Shown: in pieces, positions 9,364 through 21,388 of the stretch
How positions within the stretch are numbered: position 1 is the stretch's first letter
How the letters are laid out: each line of letters starts with the position of its first letter
Source of the DNA: Phaeoceros laevis
Lineage: Eukaryota > Anthocerotophyta > Anthocerotopsida > Notothyladales
Length of the DNA: 40,420 nucleotides
Direction of reading: 5' to 3'
Assembly: GCA_049999765.1 (NCBI GenBank)
Contig: JBNGIQ010009446.1
Coordinates: 69,586 to 110,005, forward strand
Program-made: the position numbers and the translations under genes
Notes under the pieces: generated by a model
What the model was told of the DNA's origin: nothing
The model's input: the letters and a program-made list of their open reading frames with translations, nothing else
Databases searched by the model: none

Positions 9364-10033
9364 GATAAGATAGTTGTAGTGTTAGATAGCCCCAGAGGCA
9401 ACTTGCCGGCTGGATGTACTACGCAAATAAGAAAACATTTTTCTATGTATAACAGACTCATCAAGCTTGCAGCCTTGGCCAGGCTACCAAGAGTAGTACT
9501 CCCGCATTCAGTCCCACCTGCGCATGCATGCCCGGGTTGTTTGTGTTGAAGCTTGGCTTATCCATTCCGTTAGGCACGGTGGCACCTGGGAGGTCATACC
9601 AAGCACCTTGCCATTCGAGACCTGGTCTCCCGCAAGGAGGGCAGGCCTGCTTCTGTGTATGCGACTTTGAGTGTATGTTGGGAGAAGATCAGAACTGTTT
9701 CAGAAGTCCAGCCACCTTCAAGACTGCGAAGTCTGGAAGTTTCTATGTTTATAGACTCTGCGGTTGTATTTCTACCGTTCACGATGTCGCCAGGCTTTTG
9801 TCTGACAACGACTGTGCTAAAATTTTGTGATCCACAGCCACCGGCAGTCTGCACATGGTCTTCAGTAAGTTACTCTGATACCCGGACGCCGTGTTAGCGT
9901 GCAAGAGGTGATTTGTCTCGGCTCGGTGACCACATTCGGAAGCGGCACTAATGTCTCAGTAGACAGCGCTGTGTTCACATGAGAGCAACTGTTTGGTAGT
10001 CTAGTATTCTTCAGGTGGATTGAGCTAGAATGA
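9364..10033. other. Intergenic: 3' UTR of LHCB6 and leader of the PPR gene
   Basis: No convincing coding region is seen. Small ORFs on both strands (for example 9528-9830 and 9594-9854) overlap each other and lack recognisable domains. The first part should be the LHCB6 3' UTR. Confidence 0.5.
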
Positions 10034-13000
10034 ATGCGACCGTGGCTGGTAAGCAGGGGAATAAGGCACTCCTGCCCGGAGGGATGCCTGTTGTGCCACC
10101 AATTTCCGCATGCTTGCCCATTTCATGATGATACCCTAGTTCACGATCAGCACTGGCCACCTCTTGCTCGACTCATGGCTGCTAGCCCTTTGCAGCCCGA
10201 TTTCTGTCTTACAGATTTTGCGTCGGCTGCGAGTTTGCCACCAAGTTTCGCACTCCCTGCGATAGCCGGGCAAGGACTACCGAAAAATGGTAGATTTGGA
10301 TCTCCCAGCCGCCGACCGGCGAAGGTATGTACTGGGGAAATTCAAGGATCGACCGCAGAGGACGGAATGAGTCCACAGGGGCTGCAGGAATTTCTCTGGC
10401 GGCAATTTTTCTCAGATCAGTCACAATGGTGGGACAACAGAAGGAGTAAGAAGACTCCCCGGCATCCTGATTTTAGGCACAAGAAGTCCAAGAGTGCCCT
10501 CTGGTTAGACAATTCGCATAAGCCTGCTTGGGTGGAGTCGCAGCTAGCCATGTGGGACGCTGGGATTAGGCCTCCCGAGTCTGCACCCACCTCAACTGAG
10601 GCACCGCATGAGGGCGATTTGAATGTCAGAACTTGCAAGAAACTGTGTGAGGATGGAGAGGTCACTGAGGCTGTTGACGCGCTGAACCTCCTGGTGCAGC
10701 GAGGACGTCGTATACCGAACAATCTCTTCTACCGTGTCCTCAAGAGGTGCACTGCACAAAAGGACCTAATTTTGGGCAGACGCATTCATGCTCTGACGGT
10801 CGAAAGTGGATATGAAGGAGACACATTTTTGGCTACCCACCTCATCAGTCTGTATGCGTCACATGGGCAGTTGGAGGAAGCAATGGGCGTCTTTTCCAAG
10901 GTCCCTAAACCCGACGCCCATAACTGGGCTTCCATAATTTTCGCATACTCTAGAAAGGGAGAGTCTAGGCAGGCCATTGAACTATATCGGCAGATGTGTG
11001 AGTCAACTGTTCAGCCAGGCAGTCGTGCTTTTGTAGCAGTTCTCACAGCGTGTGCCAGTTCAGGAAATCTGGCTGCTGGCAAAGACGTCCATGCTCATAT
11101 TCTTGCTGTTGCAGGGAAGCCAGATATGTTCGTCCAAACCTGCCTGCTTGACATGTATGCAAAGTGCGGTAGCTTAGAGGATGCTCGCAGGGTGTTTGAC
11201 GGGCTTCCTCGAAAGGACGTGGTAAGCTGGACCGCCATGATAGCAGGTTATGCCCAACAGGGGATGGGTCAGGAAGCCCTTAGACTTTACAGTGGTATGG
11301 AACAAGAAGGCATCACTCCACCTGCTTCTGTCACATTTGTTTGCCTCCTGCAGGCATGTGCTAATGCAGGTGTAGCCTCTCTACATCAGGGAAAGCAGCT
11401 CCATGCACAGATCGAAGGTCGAGATTTGCAAGATGATGTGGTTGTTGGCGCAAGCTTGGTGAACATGTATGCGAAGTGTGGTAGCTTGGAAGATGCCCGC
11501 AGGGTTTTTGACAGACTTCCTAAACGAAATGTGGTGACGTGGAATGCTATGGTCGCAGGTTATGCCCAGCAGGGACTTTGTCAGGAAGCCCTTAACCTTT
11601 ACAGTAGTATGCAAAAAGAAGGCACCACCTCACCCAATGCTGTCACATTTGTCTGCCTCCTGCAGGCATGTGCAACTGTAGGTGTGGGAGCTCTGTGTCA
11701 CGCGAAGCAGATCCATGCACAGATTGAAGAACGAGGACTGCAAGATGATGTAGTTGTAGGGGCCAGCTTAGTTAACATGTATGTGAAGTGCGGAAGCGTC
11801 AAGAATGGTCAATGTGTGTTTGACAGGCTCTCCCAAAAAAACGTGGTGACTTGGACGGCCATGATTGCAGGTTATACCCGACAGGGCATGGGTCAGGAAG
11901 CCCTCAGCCTCTACAGTATTATGCAACAAGAAGGCATCACTGCACCCAACTCTGTAACATTTTTATGTCTCCTACAAGCATGTGCAACTGTAGGCGCTAC
12001 AGCTCTGCCTCTGGGAAAGCAGCTCCATGCACAGATTGAGGAGGGAGGACTTCAAGATCAAGTCATTTTGGGTGCAAGCTTGCTCAACATGTACGCGAAG
12101 TGTGGTAGCATAGGAGATGCTCAAGAAGTGTTTGAGAGACTTTCCCACAAAGATGTGGTGACATGGACAACCATGATTGCAGGCTATGCCCAGCTGGGGT
12201 TAGCTGAGGAAGCCCTTGGTCTGTACAGTGCTATGCAACAAGAGGGCCTCATCGTGCCCAATTCTGTTACATATATATGCCTCCTACAGGCATGTGCAAC
12301 TCTAGCAGCTCTGCCTTTGGGAAAGCTGCTTCATGCAGAGATCGAAGAGAAAGGGCTGCAAGCTAATCCGGATGTGGGCCAGAGCTTGGTAAATATGTAT
12401 GCAAAGTGTGGAAGCATGGTTGACTCACAGCAAGTGTTTGATTCATTGCATGAGCAAGATGTTGCGACATGGGGTGCATTGGTTGCAGGATATACCCGTC
12501 AAGGAGATAGTGAATCTGTATTTGAGTTGGTTGACAGGATGGAGCAGGAAGGCGTACACCCAAACGGGGTCACGTTTCTGAGTGTGCTGACAGTATGTAG
12601 CCATGCTGGTTTAGTGGACAAAGGTCGGACACATTTTCAGGCTATGAATAGGGACTATGGCATCAGCCCAACCATTGAGCACTACACATGCATGGTGGAT
12701 CTCCTGGCTCGTGCCGGCCAACTTGATGAGGCCCTACAGATGGTTAAGACTATGCCCTTCCAACCCGACGGTGCAGTCTGGCTCACTCTTTTGGGAGCCT
12801 GTCAAAAGTGGAGTAATGTTGAGGTTGGACGGCAGGCTTTTGAGTTTGCAGTGAGGCTAGATGAAGCTTCAGCATACGTGCTTATGTCGAACATATATGC
12901 AAGTGCTGAGATGTGGGATGAGGTACAGGAGATGCAGGCAAAGAGAGTAAAATCCAGGGCATGTAAGCAGCCAGGCCGGAGTTGGTGGACTGACACGAGC

Positions 13001-13045
13001 GGAGTTGTGCATGCTTTTGTGGTTGGTGACAGAGAAACGTCCTAA
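10034..13045 (+). CDS. PLS-class pentatricopeptide repeat protein with E/E+ domains, DYW lost
   Basis: One uninterrupted ORF of 1003 codons. PPR proteins bind organellar RNA one base per repeat; PLS-class members usually direct C-to-U editing in plastids or mitochondria. About residues 1-190 form a leader with weak targeting character. About 15 or more PPR repeats follow, many with NMYAKCGS, DVVTWTAMIAGYA and VTFVCLLQACA cores. Four to five consecutive ~100-residue blocks (about 11160-12470) are strikingly alike, indicating recent internal tandem duplication. An E domain (EHYTCMVDLLARAGQLDEAL) and an E+ segment ending GVVHAFVVGD follow, then TAA at 13043-13045. The DYW deaminase that normally comes next survives only as a broken relic beyond the stop, so editing would need a deaminase in trans. 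The start is the first ATG of the ORF; a nearby upstream ATG (10030) is out of frame. Confidence 0.88.
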   Translation: MRPWLVSRGIRHSCPEGCLLCHQFPHACPFHDDTLVHDQHWPPLARLMAASPLQPDFCLTDFASAASLPPSFALPAIAGQGLPKNGRFGSPSRRPAKVCTGEIQGSTAEDGMSPQGLQEFLWRQFFSDQSQWWDNRRSKKTPRHPDFRHKKSKSALWLDNSHKPAWVESQLAMWDAGIRPPESAPTSTEAPHEGDLNVRTCKKLCEDGEVTEAVDALNLLVQRGRRIPNNLFYRVLKRCTAQKDLILGRRIHALTVESGYEGDTFLATHLISLYASHGQLEEAMGVFSKVPKPDAHNWASIIFAYSRKGESRQAIELYRQMCESTVQPGSRAFVAVLTACASSGNLAAGKDVHAHILAVAGKPDMFVQTCLLDMYAKCGSLEDARRVFDGLPRKDVVSWTAMIAGYAQQGMGQEALRLYSGMEQEGITPPASVTFVCLLQACANAGVASLHQGKQLHAQIEGRDLQDDVVVGASLVNMYAKCGSLEDARRVFDRLPKRNVVTWNAMVAGYAQQGLCQEALNLYSSMQKEGTTSPNAVTFVCLLQACATVGVGALCHAKQIHAQIEERGLQDDVVVGASLVNMYVKCGSVKNGQCVFDRLSQKNVVTWTAMIAGYTRQGMGQEALSLYSIMQQEGITAPNSVTFLCLLQACATVGATALPLGKQLHAQIEEGGLQDQVILGASLLNMYAKCGSIGDAQEVFERLSHKDVVTWTTMIAGYAQLGLAEEALGLYSAMQQEGLIVPNSVTYICLLQACATLAALPLGKLLHAEIEEKGLQANPDVGQSLVNMYAKCGSMVDSQQVFDSLHEQDVATWGALVAGYTRQGDSESVFELVDRMEQEGVHPNGVTFLSVLTVCSHAGLVDKGRTHFQAMNRDYGISPTIEHYTCMVDLLARAGQLDEALQMVKTMPFQPDGAVWLTLLGACQKWSNVEVGRQAFEFAVRLDEASAYVLMSNIYASAEMWDEVQEMQAKRVKSRACKQPGRSWWTDTSGVVHAFVVGDRETS

Positions 13046-13220
13046 GAATAGAAGTGCATACCCGAACTGGAACCCGTAATGAAGATACAACGAATTTGTG
13101 CATCGTCGTCAGCCGATGTTGTGCACGATGTACGATCACGTGGAGAATGACGCAGAGCAGTCGGCTGTCTCAGCAACCAGTGGCAGCCACACTTATCAAA
13201 ATATGTGGGTGTCCAGCATC
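13046..13220 (+). pseudogene. Decayed DYW deaminase domain, in frame after the PPR stop
   Basis: Reading on in the same frame past TAA (13043-13045) gives residues that still follow the start of a DYW domain: KCIPELEPVMK (compare the family's K-x-IY-x-x-LE-x-L-x-K), then DVVHDVRSRGE (compare V-LHDV-E-E-E-K-E) and RRAVGCLSNQ where the catalytic H-S-E motif should be. Further stops occur at 13049-13051 and 13148-13150 and again shortly after. The catalytic His/Glu pair and the zinc-binding cysteines are not recognisable. This region is probably now 3' UTR of the PPR gene. Confidence 0.6.
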
Positions 13221-14077
13221 GGTAATAGATGGAAAGTAGAGACGAGGGCTGCTTTCTGCGACTGTGTGTTCCAGAGGAGAACTATCTCCTGCGTAGTCGT
13301 GTAACGACTGGTTTAACAGCTCGTTTTCTTCCTGTTGTGCTTGCAGGCTGTGATAATGCTACGTGACTCGGATACGAGGTGTGTGCCCCCTTCCTGAACT
13401 TTGGTTCTTCAATGCCTAACCTTGGTCTTTTGTCGCCCAGATCTGCTCTTCACACGAAAACTATCTTGAATAACGGGAAACCAAGAAGGCTGCCCAAGAG
13501 TGATGGCATGCCCACTAGGTCGCTCACGATAAGAGGGGATGAGCATGCAAAACCTGAAGTTTTTTGTCCTGCATTTTCTCCTTAAACCAAAACTGAAACA
13601 TGCTTCAGAGGGCTTCATGTAAACCTCGCTAGTTTCAATATTTACCCCAGAACTAACAGGGTTCGAACCTTGCAGTAGTCAATTCTGGATCTTTATTCAT
13701 TAAAGACCAGAGCCACCAGACTCCTTACTTGTGAAGGTCCGTAGTTGGCATACCTCACTACACATCATAGCTACCAGCCTGTGAAGCTTTGGTACACATT
13801 ACATGTAAAAGCCCTTTGTAGTGCCATTAGATTCTCCGCCCGGAATTTCTCATTTGGGACCAAGTCCAAATGCTCATCACTCAAGTTCACACCCTCACAA
13901 GGGTAAGGTATGATGTCCATTTGGGTAGTACTTTCTTTCGGGCAGGGGGAAATGCTGTTAATGAAACTTGTTTACTACACATTGTGGGGTCAAAATTTCT
14001 ATTGACATAAAAAATAACTAGCGAGCTTTTGGAATCTACAACTAACCATGTTACATTGTAATAACTTACAAGAATAT
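13221..14077. other. Intergenic between convergent PPR and RETICULATA-RELATED genes
   Basis: I see no supported gene. It should contain the 3' ends of both neighbours, which converge here. A tRNA B-box-like GGTTCGAACC occurs near 13660 but without a foldable tRNA around it. Small ORFs at 13379-13585 and 13409-13618 overlap on opposite strands and look random. Confidence 0.5.
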
Positions 14078-17000
14078 TCACTTCCTCAGCCCTGCTGAGC
14101 TTTCCAACTTTTGCTCCTGGCCTAATTCCTCCGAAGCGTTGATGAAGGCTTCCATTGGAGGTGTTGTGGAGGTGATGAAGGAATCAACTGGAGTCACATC
14201 TAAATTCTCCGAACTCCCTGGTTCTAGCTTGTTTAACTCATGGGACTGGGAAGTTGGCCCTTGCAAAGGAGGCTCGTCCTGATGTGCTTGCAGACCAGCA
14301 AGTCTTGCGAGATCCACCCATTGCTGGCATGAAAAAATAGTTAGGGGAGTCCACCCCAAGTTCACCAAGTAAAAAATCACGTAAGTCACTTGAAAAGCAG
14401 AGAGGTTGATGTGCACAAACCGTTGTGCCCCAATACGAGTTGGCAGTGCGGGCGACGAAGGAAAGGATGTTTCCTGCCAGAGGTTCTGAAGCAAGTAGAT
14501 AGTCAGCTCCCCAATGCTCCACCAACCCTGCAATGGCCTATCAAACACCAGTATTACGTCGGTCAATCCCCATACGCACGGCTTGGATAGCAGACAGCCA
14601 GTTGAGAAGAACTTGTGAAGCCCCTTACGATAACGAGAAATACCTGATATCGTAAGTTGGCTGATGTTCCTAGAAATGTACCATACACAAGAGCAGTCTT
14701 GAAAATAGGGGACCGTTTGTTCACTGTTTTCATTGACCGGTTTGATCCGAAACTGTGCCTCACAGCTAGGAGTGCATTTGCTACAGTCACAGTACCCAAA
14801 CTAGAAACCATACCTACTCCAAACAGCTTCACCCCACCAACAATCACCGAGAGCACTCTAGCTCTAAGGTCCCAATTGTCACCTGCTCCTGCTCTTTGAA
14901 AGGCATTATCGGGTACAGAACCCAGCAGACCCTTCAGCCCTCCAAGTGCACCAAAGCCCCCTGTATCTTGTGGAGAATCTGACGAGCGAAATGACAGTGT
15001 TGGAGCTGGTAGCCATACAGTGAAGAAGTCCACAACAGCACCTCTAACACTATCTGTAATCACATAATCCAACTCCTGCCAGAAACGGGTCCCACGTCGC
15101 TCATATTGTGCAATAAGGGTGGTTGTTATTGATATGCTTTCTTCAATTGCAAGACGTTGCAGAAAACGAGGATCAGCTAACCAGCGTTCTCTCAATCCCT
15201 GCATGTAAGGCCCAGCAAAGTCAGTGAAGAAGCTTCAGGAAACTGGCCAGCATCTGTGCTGTGGAAGGGATGACATGGGCTCACTTGGAAACGCCGTGTA
15301 AGCTCTGCTATAAAAGGTTGTCTGTCAAGGTCAAAGAAGCTCTGTAGCACCTCAGGTGACACTAATCCTTGCTCGAGTCCTGCCTGCAGGTCCTGGGGGA
15401 AGTCGAAAAACAAAAGACGGAGGGTTTGTTAAGAATACCTCAATCAGGATAAAACCCCCCGAAAACTCGATCAAAAGATGGGTAACCCATGTGCTGTAGA
15501 AGAGACAGACTGAGACAATCAGGGCATGTGTACGCTAACCTGAGGAAGTGCATCCCGTCTTCTGCCAGCAGCATCCATGACCCGGGCAACCTCTGCTCGA
15601 TTGAAGCAGTTCCTTGTGCAGCCTTTTGCAGCAGAATACCACAGGAAGTCAGCTTCTGGTACGTCCCCTTCTTGACGAATACGCTGCCGCTCAGGATTTA
15701 GCAACACAACTACTTGAGTTTTTCTCTGTAGAATTTTTCGAACCCTTGCTGGTACACCAGAACCTCTCACTCCATATTGTACATGAGAGGCGCCAGTGAT
15801 GAGAACCAACAACCCTTGAGCACTTCCATCTTGAAGAAACGTGTCAACAACATTTGCCATGGTATTCTCTGCAACTATTCGAGCCTGTGCAAACTGATAT
15901 GGGCCTCTTTGAAATAATTGCCTAAGAACCGGGAAGGGCAAAGAGAGTGCCCCGTGACGACTACCCTTCCTTGGCAAATATATCTTTTGCTCCGCATCCG
16001 TAAGTGCTTGCACTCCCTTCGCTTGAATTGTCCGTAAAACCTTTAGATAGAAACATTCAATTGATACCACGACTTGTTCCTAGCCAATGAATGAACTGTA
16101 TGCTATTGACACAACCTACACAGCTTTCAGTGATCAGCATGCCACAGTTGGCCAGGGGACCTAATGAATGTTGAAGCAGCTTACCATGCTACAGATTTTA
16201 CACAGGGTGAAGAGCAGTTGTAAGCTTAAAGAGCAAGCTTCAAGGTCAAAACAAAGTCATTACGGGATTTCGCAGTAGAGAACCTAGTCCTGCGTGTAGG
16301 ATGCAAGAGGGACTCACCTCTGGCGGCGTTCCACATGCCAGGATGCGAACTTTGTTGTCCCTGCAATATCCTAAGAGGGGCTGAACTTCCTTCCATCGCG
16401 TTTCAGGCCAAAGGGGCACATGGAGCTTCAGTTCCTCATCTGTCAACCTGCAAAACAGGAACCACGTTGGTTGAATAAATACAAAGTCTAGCAATTGATG
16501 TACCGGTCTCAAGCTGAACTAGAGAAGGTTCTCGGCTGGTACTCTTTGTTCACGTATTTGTCCAACTGAGGTTGCAGCGGTAGTGGGAACGACTCCAACG
16601 CAACAAAGACTGGTCTTTGCTGCTCCAAGCATTTATCTCGCAGACCGCGAACAATCTCCAATTCCAGCAGCTGCCAATCTCTTCCGACAACAGGTGTCCA
16701 TCTTCAGCACATAAGAAAAACCACGTCTACTCTGTAAACACACATTGAAGCAAAATTTGGGTCCTAGCGCTGAACACCTTGTCGTCCGGGTCAGGAACCA
16801 GTTCTGATTCTCCCAGGTAGACGACTCGCGCACCAAGTAGCTTGTCCCAAACTGCGGTCTTGTCTCCGCCAATTGTGACAGGTTCACCCAAAACCGTGGC
16901 ATTGTAAATCCTGGATTGCTTATCCTGTCCACCTGCAATCAGGTTCGCTGGAATGGACGGGAGCAGATTCTTGAGAGGTCCCGGCGCTTCCCCGCCCGTA

Positions 17001-17509
17001 GGCGTGACCGTAGCTATCTCACCAGTGGCAGACGCGATAGAGGAGTACGCCAAGGAAGAGAGTCCAAGGCCCGAAAGGGCTGCTCCGAGCAGAAGTCTTC
17101 TTCCGTGCCTGAATTCACTTACACCGTGCTCACATTCCAGGGTGTGCAAGAGGGAGCTCGTGGACGAACTGGTGACGTCGCTGCAGGCTGGAGTGGCTGG
17201 GCCTTCGTCCTCGTCCAGATAGTGAACTGCCTTGACATTAATACCATGACACAGTACCTTGCCAGGCGACAGTCTCATCAATCCGCTGCAGCGTCTTCCA
17301 TCCTGCCGAGTGCGCCTCCAGAGGGAAGAGGTTGAGTGCAAAGACGCCGAGCTACAGCTGGCCAGGAGCTTGTTTGAGGGGGGATTTGCCGGCCTGCTGC
17401 GATTCCCGAGCTCGAGCACGCTGTCGTGATCCGAGGTGGTGGCCTGCTGCCCTAAGTGGTGCCTGGAGAGCTCAGGGAGAAGCCGGATCCCTGAGCAGGA
17501 GGAAGCCAT
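14078..17509 (-). CDS. RETICULATA-RELATED 5/6-like plastid protein (ChaN/DUF399 domain + DUF3411)
   Basis: Eight exons: 17509-16778, 16670-16543, 16447-16318, 16040-15540, 15392-15285, 15198-14644, 14537-14421 and 14323-14078. All junctions are GT-AG and in phase, giving 838 aa. Residues 1 to about 130 look like a plastid transit region; residues 137-161 are a twin arginine followed by a hydrophobic run and an Ala-x-Ala-type end ([15 protein letters not shown]...SIASA). A ChaN-like (DUF399) domain follows: [82 protein letters not shown]. The C-terminal DUF3411 RETICULATA domain has [20 protein letters not shown], membrane-like helices and [11 protein letters not shown]. The two-domain order is that of Arabidopsis RER5/RER6, inferred to act in the chloroplast envelope or thylakoids and leaf development; the biochemical function is unknown. 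Confidence 0.9.
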
Positions 17510-18369
17510 GGTCGTTCCAAGGCCAATTATTACAATCTCAGGCCCTGCTGCTGCTCGTCAGAGTACGAGCCCCATCCATTCCTCCATCTCCTGCTCCTGC
17601 TCCAGATGCTGCCACGGTAGCAAAAGGTGAGAGGTACGCAACTTATGAAGTCCTTGGTAATTAGCGGAAGTTGCGGCTGTCACTGCCAATCCTCTGCCGC
17701 CTCAGAATTCAAGGACTTCGAATTTAGCATTGGCAATCTATTTTATGCGTCATTGGCTGCACCTCCGGAGTACGGACGCGTCATTAAACTCACTGGATGA
17801 GACATTTGACTAAATCAAGTACCGTATGTGAGCGTTTTTACAGGCTATTTGACTGAATAAATAGGTACAAGAGCGTTTGAAGTTTGAAATTTGAGGATCT
17901 CTATTTTTGGCGATTTGAGTTGGAAAATCCTCAATCCAGTATATTGTTGTGGTTGGCCTTTGGCTGGGAGAATGTGTAGTCATGAGGAAGGCGTGCTACG
18001 GAAGCCAATGGCGTTTGTGGCGATAGGTGCCTAGAGATGAGGAACTACAGTAGATATGTAGTCATACAAAATTGTAGTCATAGTAGGTATGTGATCAAGT
18101 GAGTACTTCCGGGCCCTATCTTGAGAGAGCATTTGCTTACGAGCAGAGCAGCTACTGGCCAGCTACACATCGGTCACAGTGATGGTAGGAGTTGCTTAGG
18201 TCCCACTTGGGGCCAGGTAAGTATTCATGTGAGTCGCATCCCTGTTGTGGTTCAGGTAGCTGTAAACCTGTGGTTGTGGGAGTCACATCCCCAGTGATGT
18301 GTGTGGAGGTGAGGTAAAGCAGCAGGGAAAAACATTCAGATTTTAGAGCAGCTGCACTACTGTATCTAC
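17510..18369. other. Upstream region of the RETICULATA-RELATED gene
   Basis: No gene seen. The part next to 17509 should hold the promoter and 5' UTR; I find no clear TATA element. Plus-strand ORFs at 17332-17664 are GC-rich shadows of the leader. The sequence from about 17700 becomes AT-richer and unremarkable. Confidence 0.45.
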
Positions 18370-20217
18370 TCTTCAAGATTCTAGTGAAATACACTACAGG
18401 AGTTTTGGCAAAGATCTTCTCCGCCTCTCACCACAAGCGACCCTGGCGCTCTTATTGACGCTAATTCACCATCCAGCAACTCCTCTCATGCTCCACATTT
18501 CACTCTCCTTGCGTGCATCTCCTTCGAATCCTCCCACATCTGAGCGTTGGCATAGATGTTGGACATCAACATGCAAGATCCGTCATCCTTTCCACACAGC
18601 TAAACTGCAACTCAAAGCTTGTAGGCCGATCTCAACACTATTCCACTTCTGGCGAGCCCCTACCAGGGTGTGCCGGCGAGGGCCTTGGTCATCTGTACTG
18701 CCTCGTCCAGATGACCTGCACCGCCCAGACGGTCCATCACCATACGACTGCACGCTGTCAGCACACTAAGAAACATGATGGCTACGTGCCCTCCAGCCTC
18801 ATCCTGTGTAACATATCAAACACAATATCACTCTATCCATGACGGGTAAATTAGTGTGCCCGATGCCTTTCAAGCAACGGCGCTCAAACAGTTGGTGGAA
18901 TCGAGCATGCTCCCAACGTCACACATATGTTTACCAATGGACCTCCCACAACTGCATCAGATTGCATCCCTTGTTCTTCAATCTGTGCACGGAGCTGCTT
19001 TCACAAAGACAGACCTACTACAGGGGCACATGCCTGCAGGAGGCACACAAGTGCAACACAAAGGCCTTCCTCTCGAATAATACTGTACAGACTTAAGGGC
19101 TCCTGAACCATAACCTGCAACCATCGCATTCAATCCCACTACGTCCCTGACTGGAAGTCTCTCAAACCTGCTGGTAGCATCATTTAAGCATCCTTTAGGC
19201 TATCACACATGTTAACCAAGTAGCCGCCTAGATCCACAACAATGTTCTTTTGTCTGTGCATGGAGCTGCTTTCCCTCATCCAGAGCTGTCCACCTACACT
19301 GGCACATTCCTGCAGGAGGCAAACAAATGTGATGGAATCTGGGAGAGAGGCCTTCTTGTTTTTATTGGATGTAAGTAAAAAGAGTAGACCTTCTTGACCC
19401 ATCCAATACTGGGGATAGCCTGTAATCATCGCGGTCTACAGGTAAAAAAAATTCGTAGAGAGGATGCCTTCCTGTTGCGTAACAGTTAAAGATCATGGGC
19501 TTCCTGACCCACGCATCCTGAAGCATACATACGAGGCATACAGACCGATGAAGTGGGTACCCAAGCACTTGTCTTTTTCATACCCACTATCCACACTGAG
19601 ATCATGAACGTTCCTGCCTAGAACGAGGTCTCTGCCTACCATCACATAGTCTTCCACATTCCAGCACCCAAATAACCGTCATGTGCTGCTGCAGCTCCTT
19701 CCTCTTAAATTGGAGTGTCCACAGGCTCAAGAGCCTCTTCATCCTCCCACCCTCCGACGTCGCCAGCTGCTAGTCCACTCGTGTCGACTGTTTAGCCACA
19801 GCCGACCTTGAAATCCTTGTGATCCAAATCCAAAAAGTTTTACCCTTTCATAGAAGGATGTTGTAAAGCTCCTTTCAAAGATCAAATAAACAAATCCAAA
19901 TCGGGATGTCGGGGAGGCTTCTGCACCTTCCGCCCAGTGGGCTCTGAGAGGAACTGTTGCCGTAAAGACTGCTGCGTCTCAGCTGGAAGCAATCCTTCCT
20001 CTCCAGACGATGCTTGGCATACCTCGCCCACGGCTTCAAACCCTGCAGCCTCAGGTACTGGACCGTGCTTCAGTTGCACGCACTTCATTGCGGAGATTGG
20101 TGGGAAACCCGTGGTGAACGCCTGGCCGGTCACCACGAAATCCAGCAGCGGCGGACTGACAGCCATAAGTCCTGAAGGATTTTCACAAGCTGGCTGAGCT
20201 GCTGGCTCCTTCATCAT
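18370..20217 (-). pseudogene. PPR pseudogene 1, paralogue of the 10034-13045 gene
   Basis: Decayed minus-strand copy, with N- and C-terminal landmarks in the right order. Near 19890-20000 it has SLRQQFLSEP and KPPRHPDLDLF, matching the leader of the intact gene (QFFSDQ, KTPRHPDFRH). At 19184-19429 it has MITGYPQYWMGQEGLLFL, DSITFVCLLQECASVG and LVNMCDSLKDA. At about 18900-19100 EEQGMQSDAVVGGPLVN is readable, and ACAPVV and LVCLLQ are nearby. At 18680-18790 GHLDEAVQMTKAL, and at 18500-18600 LMSNIYANAQMWED, match the E domain. Several frame changes and stops separate these pieces. No intact ORF exceeds 111 codons. It is on the opposite strand to the intact gene, about 5 kb away. Confidence 0.85.
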
Positions 20218-20447
20218 CTCATCCCCTCATACTGTACGAAAGATTTGTGATCTGAAAGGTCATCCCACCAGTGATCACGCCCAATGGACAAACAAACAAA
20301 CAAACACCAGTGATCACATGAAGAAGTGCTTTATCGTTTAGGGTTCAGCACAGAAGGTAGTCTACATATCCTGACGGGCAGAGGCCCCGAAACCCTAAAC
20401 CCCGATTTAGCGTCTCGTTGAGCCCAAATTTGGAACTTGGGTCAGGA

Positions 20448-20455
20448 TATAAAAG
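20448..20455 (+). promoter_or_regulatory. TATA box of the histone H3.3 gene
   Basis: TATAAAAG lies 274 bp before the H3 start codon, with a GC-rich neighbourhood. An acceptor-like TTCTTGTAG ends at 20716, just before the ATG at 20722, suggesting an intron in the 5' leader as is common for plant H3.3 genes; its donor was not located. Confidence 0.55.
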
Positions 20456-20721
20456 GCGAGGCTGACATAGTTTTTCGTTATTTGCTTTCTGTCTAGTTTG
20501 AGTTTTGAACTTCCTGCTCAGCTCTCCGCTCGTTCGTTGTCTTCCTCTGTCCCAGGCGCACCTTGCGTGTTTGTGCGAGTGCGTGCATCTATAGTGCCTT
20601 GGTTGAATTTTGCGATCTCTTGCCTTTGCTGGTGTGACCTTGCAACGTCGTGCTGGGTTGGTGCTCTCACATTGAGTATTTGAAGGGGCTCTCATGTTTG
20701 AATCTTTTTCTTGTAGAAGCT

Positions 20722-21388
<667 letters not shown>

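Noticed and set aside
13640-13735. tRNA-like stretch around GGTTCGAACC
   Set aside because: The motif is self-complementary and the surrounding arms do not pair as a tRNA.
14527-14530. Acceptor CAG at 14528-14530 for RETICULATA-RELATED exon 7
   Set aside because: It puts the exon out of frame with the conserved segment; the TAG at 14538-14540 restores the family motif AGLVEHWG.
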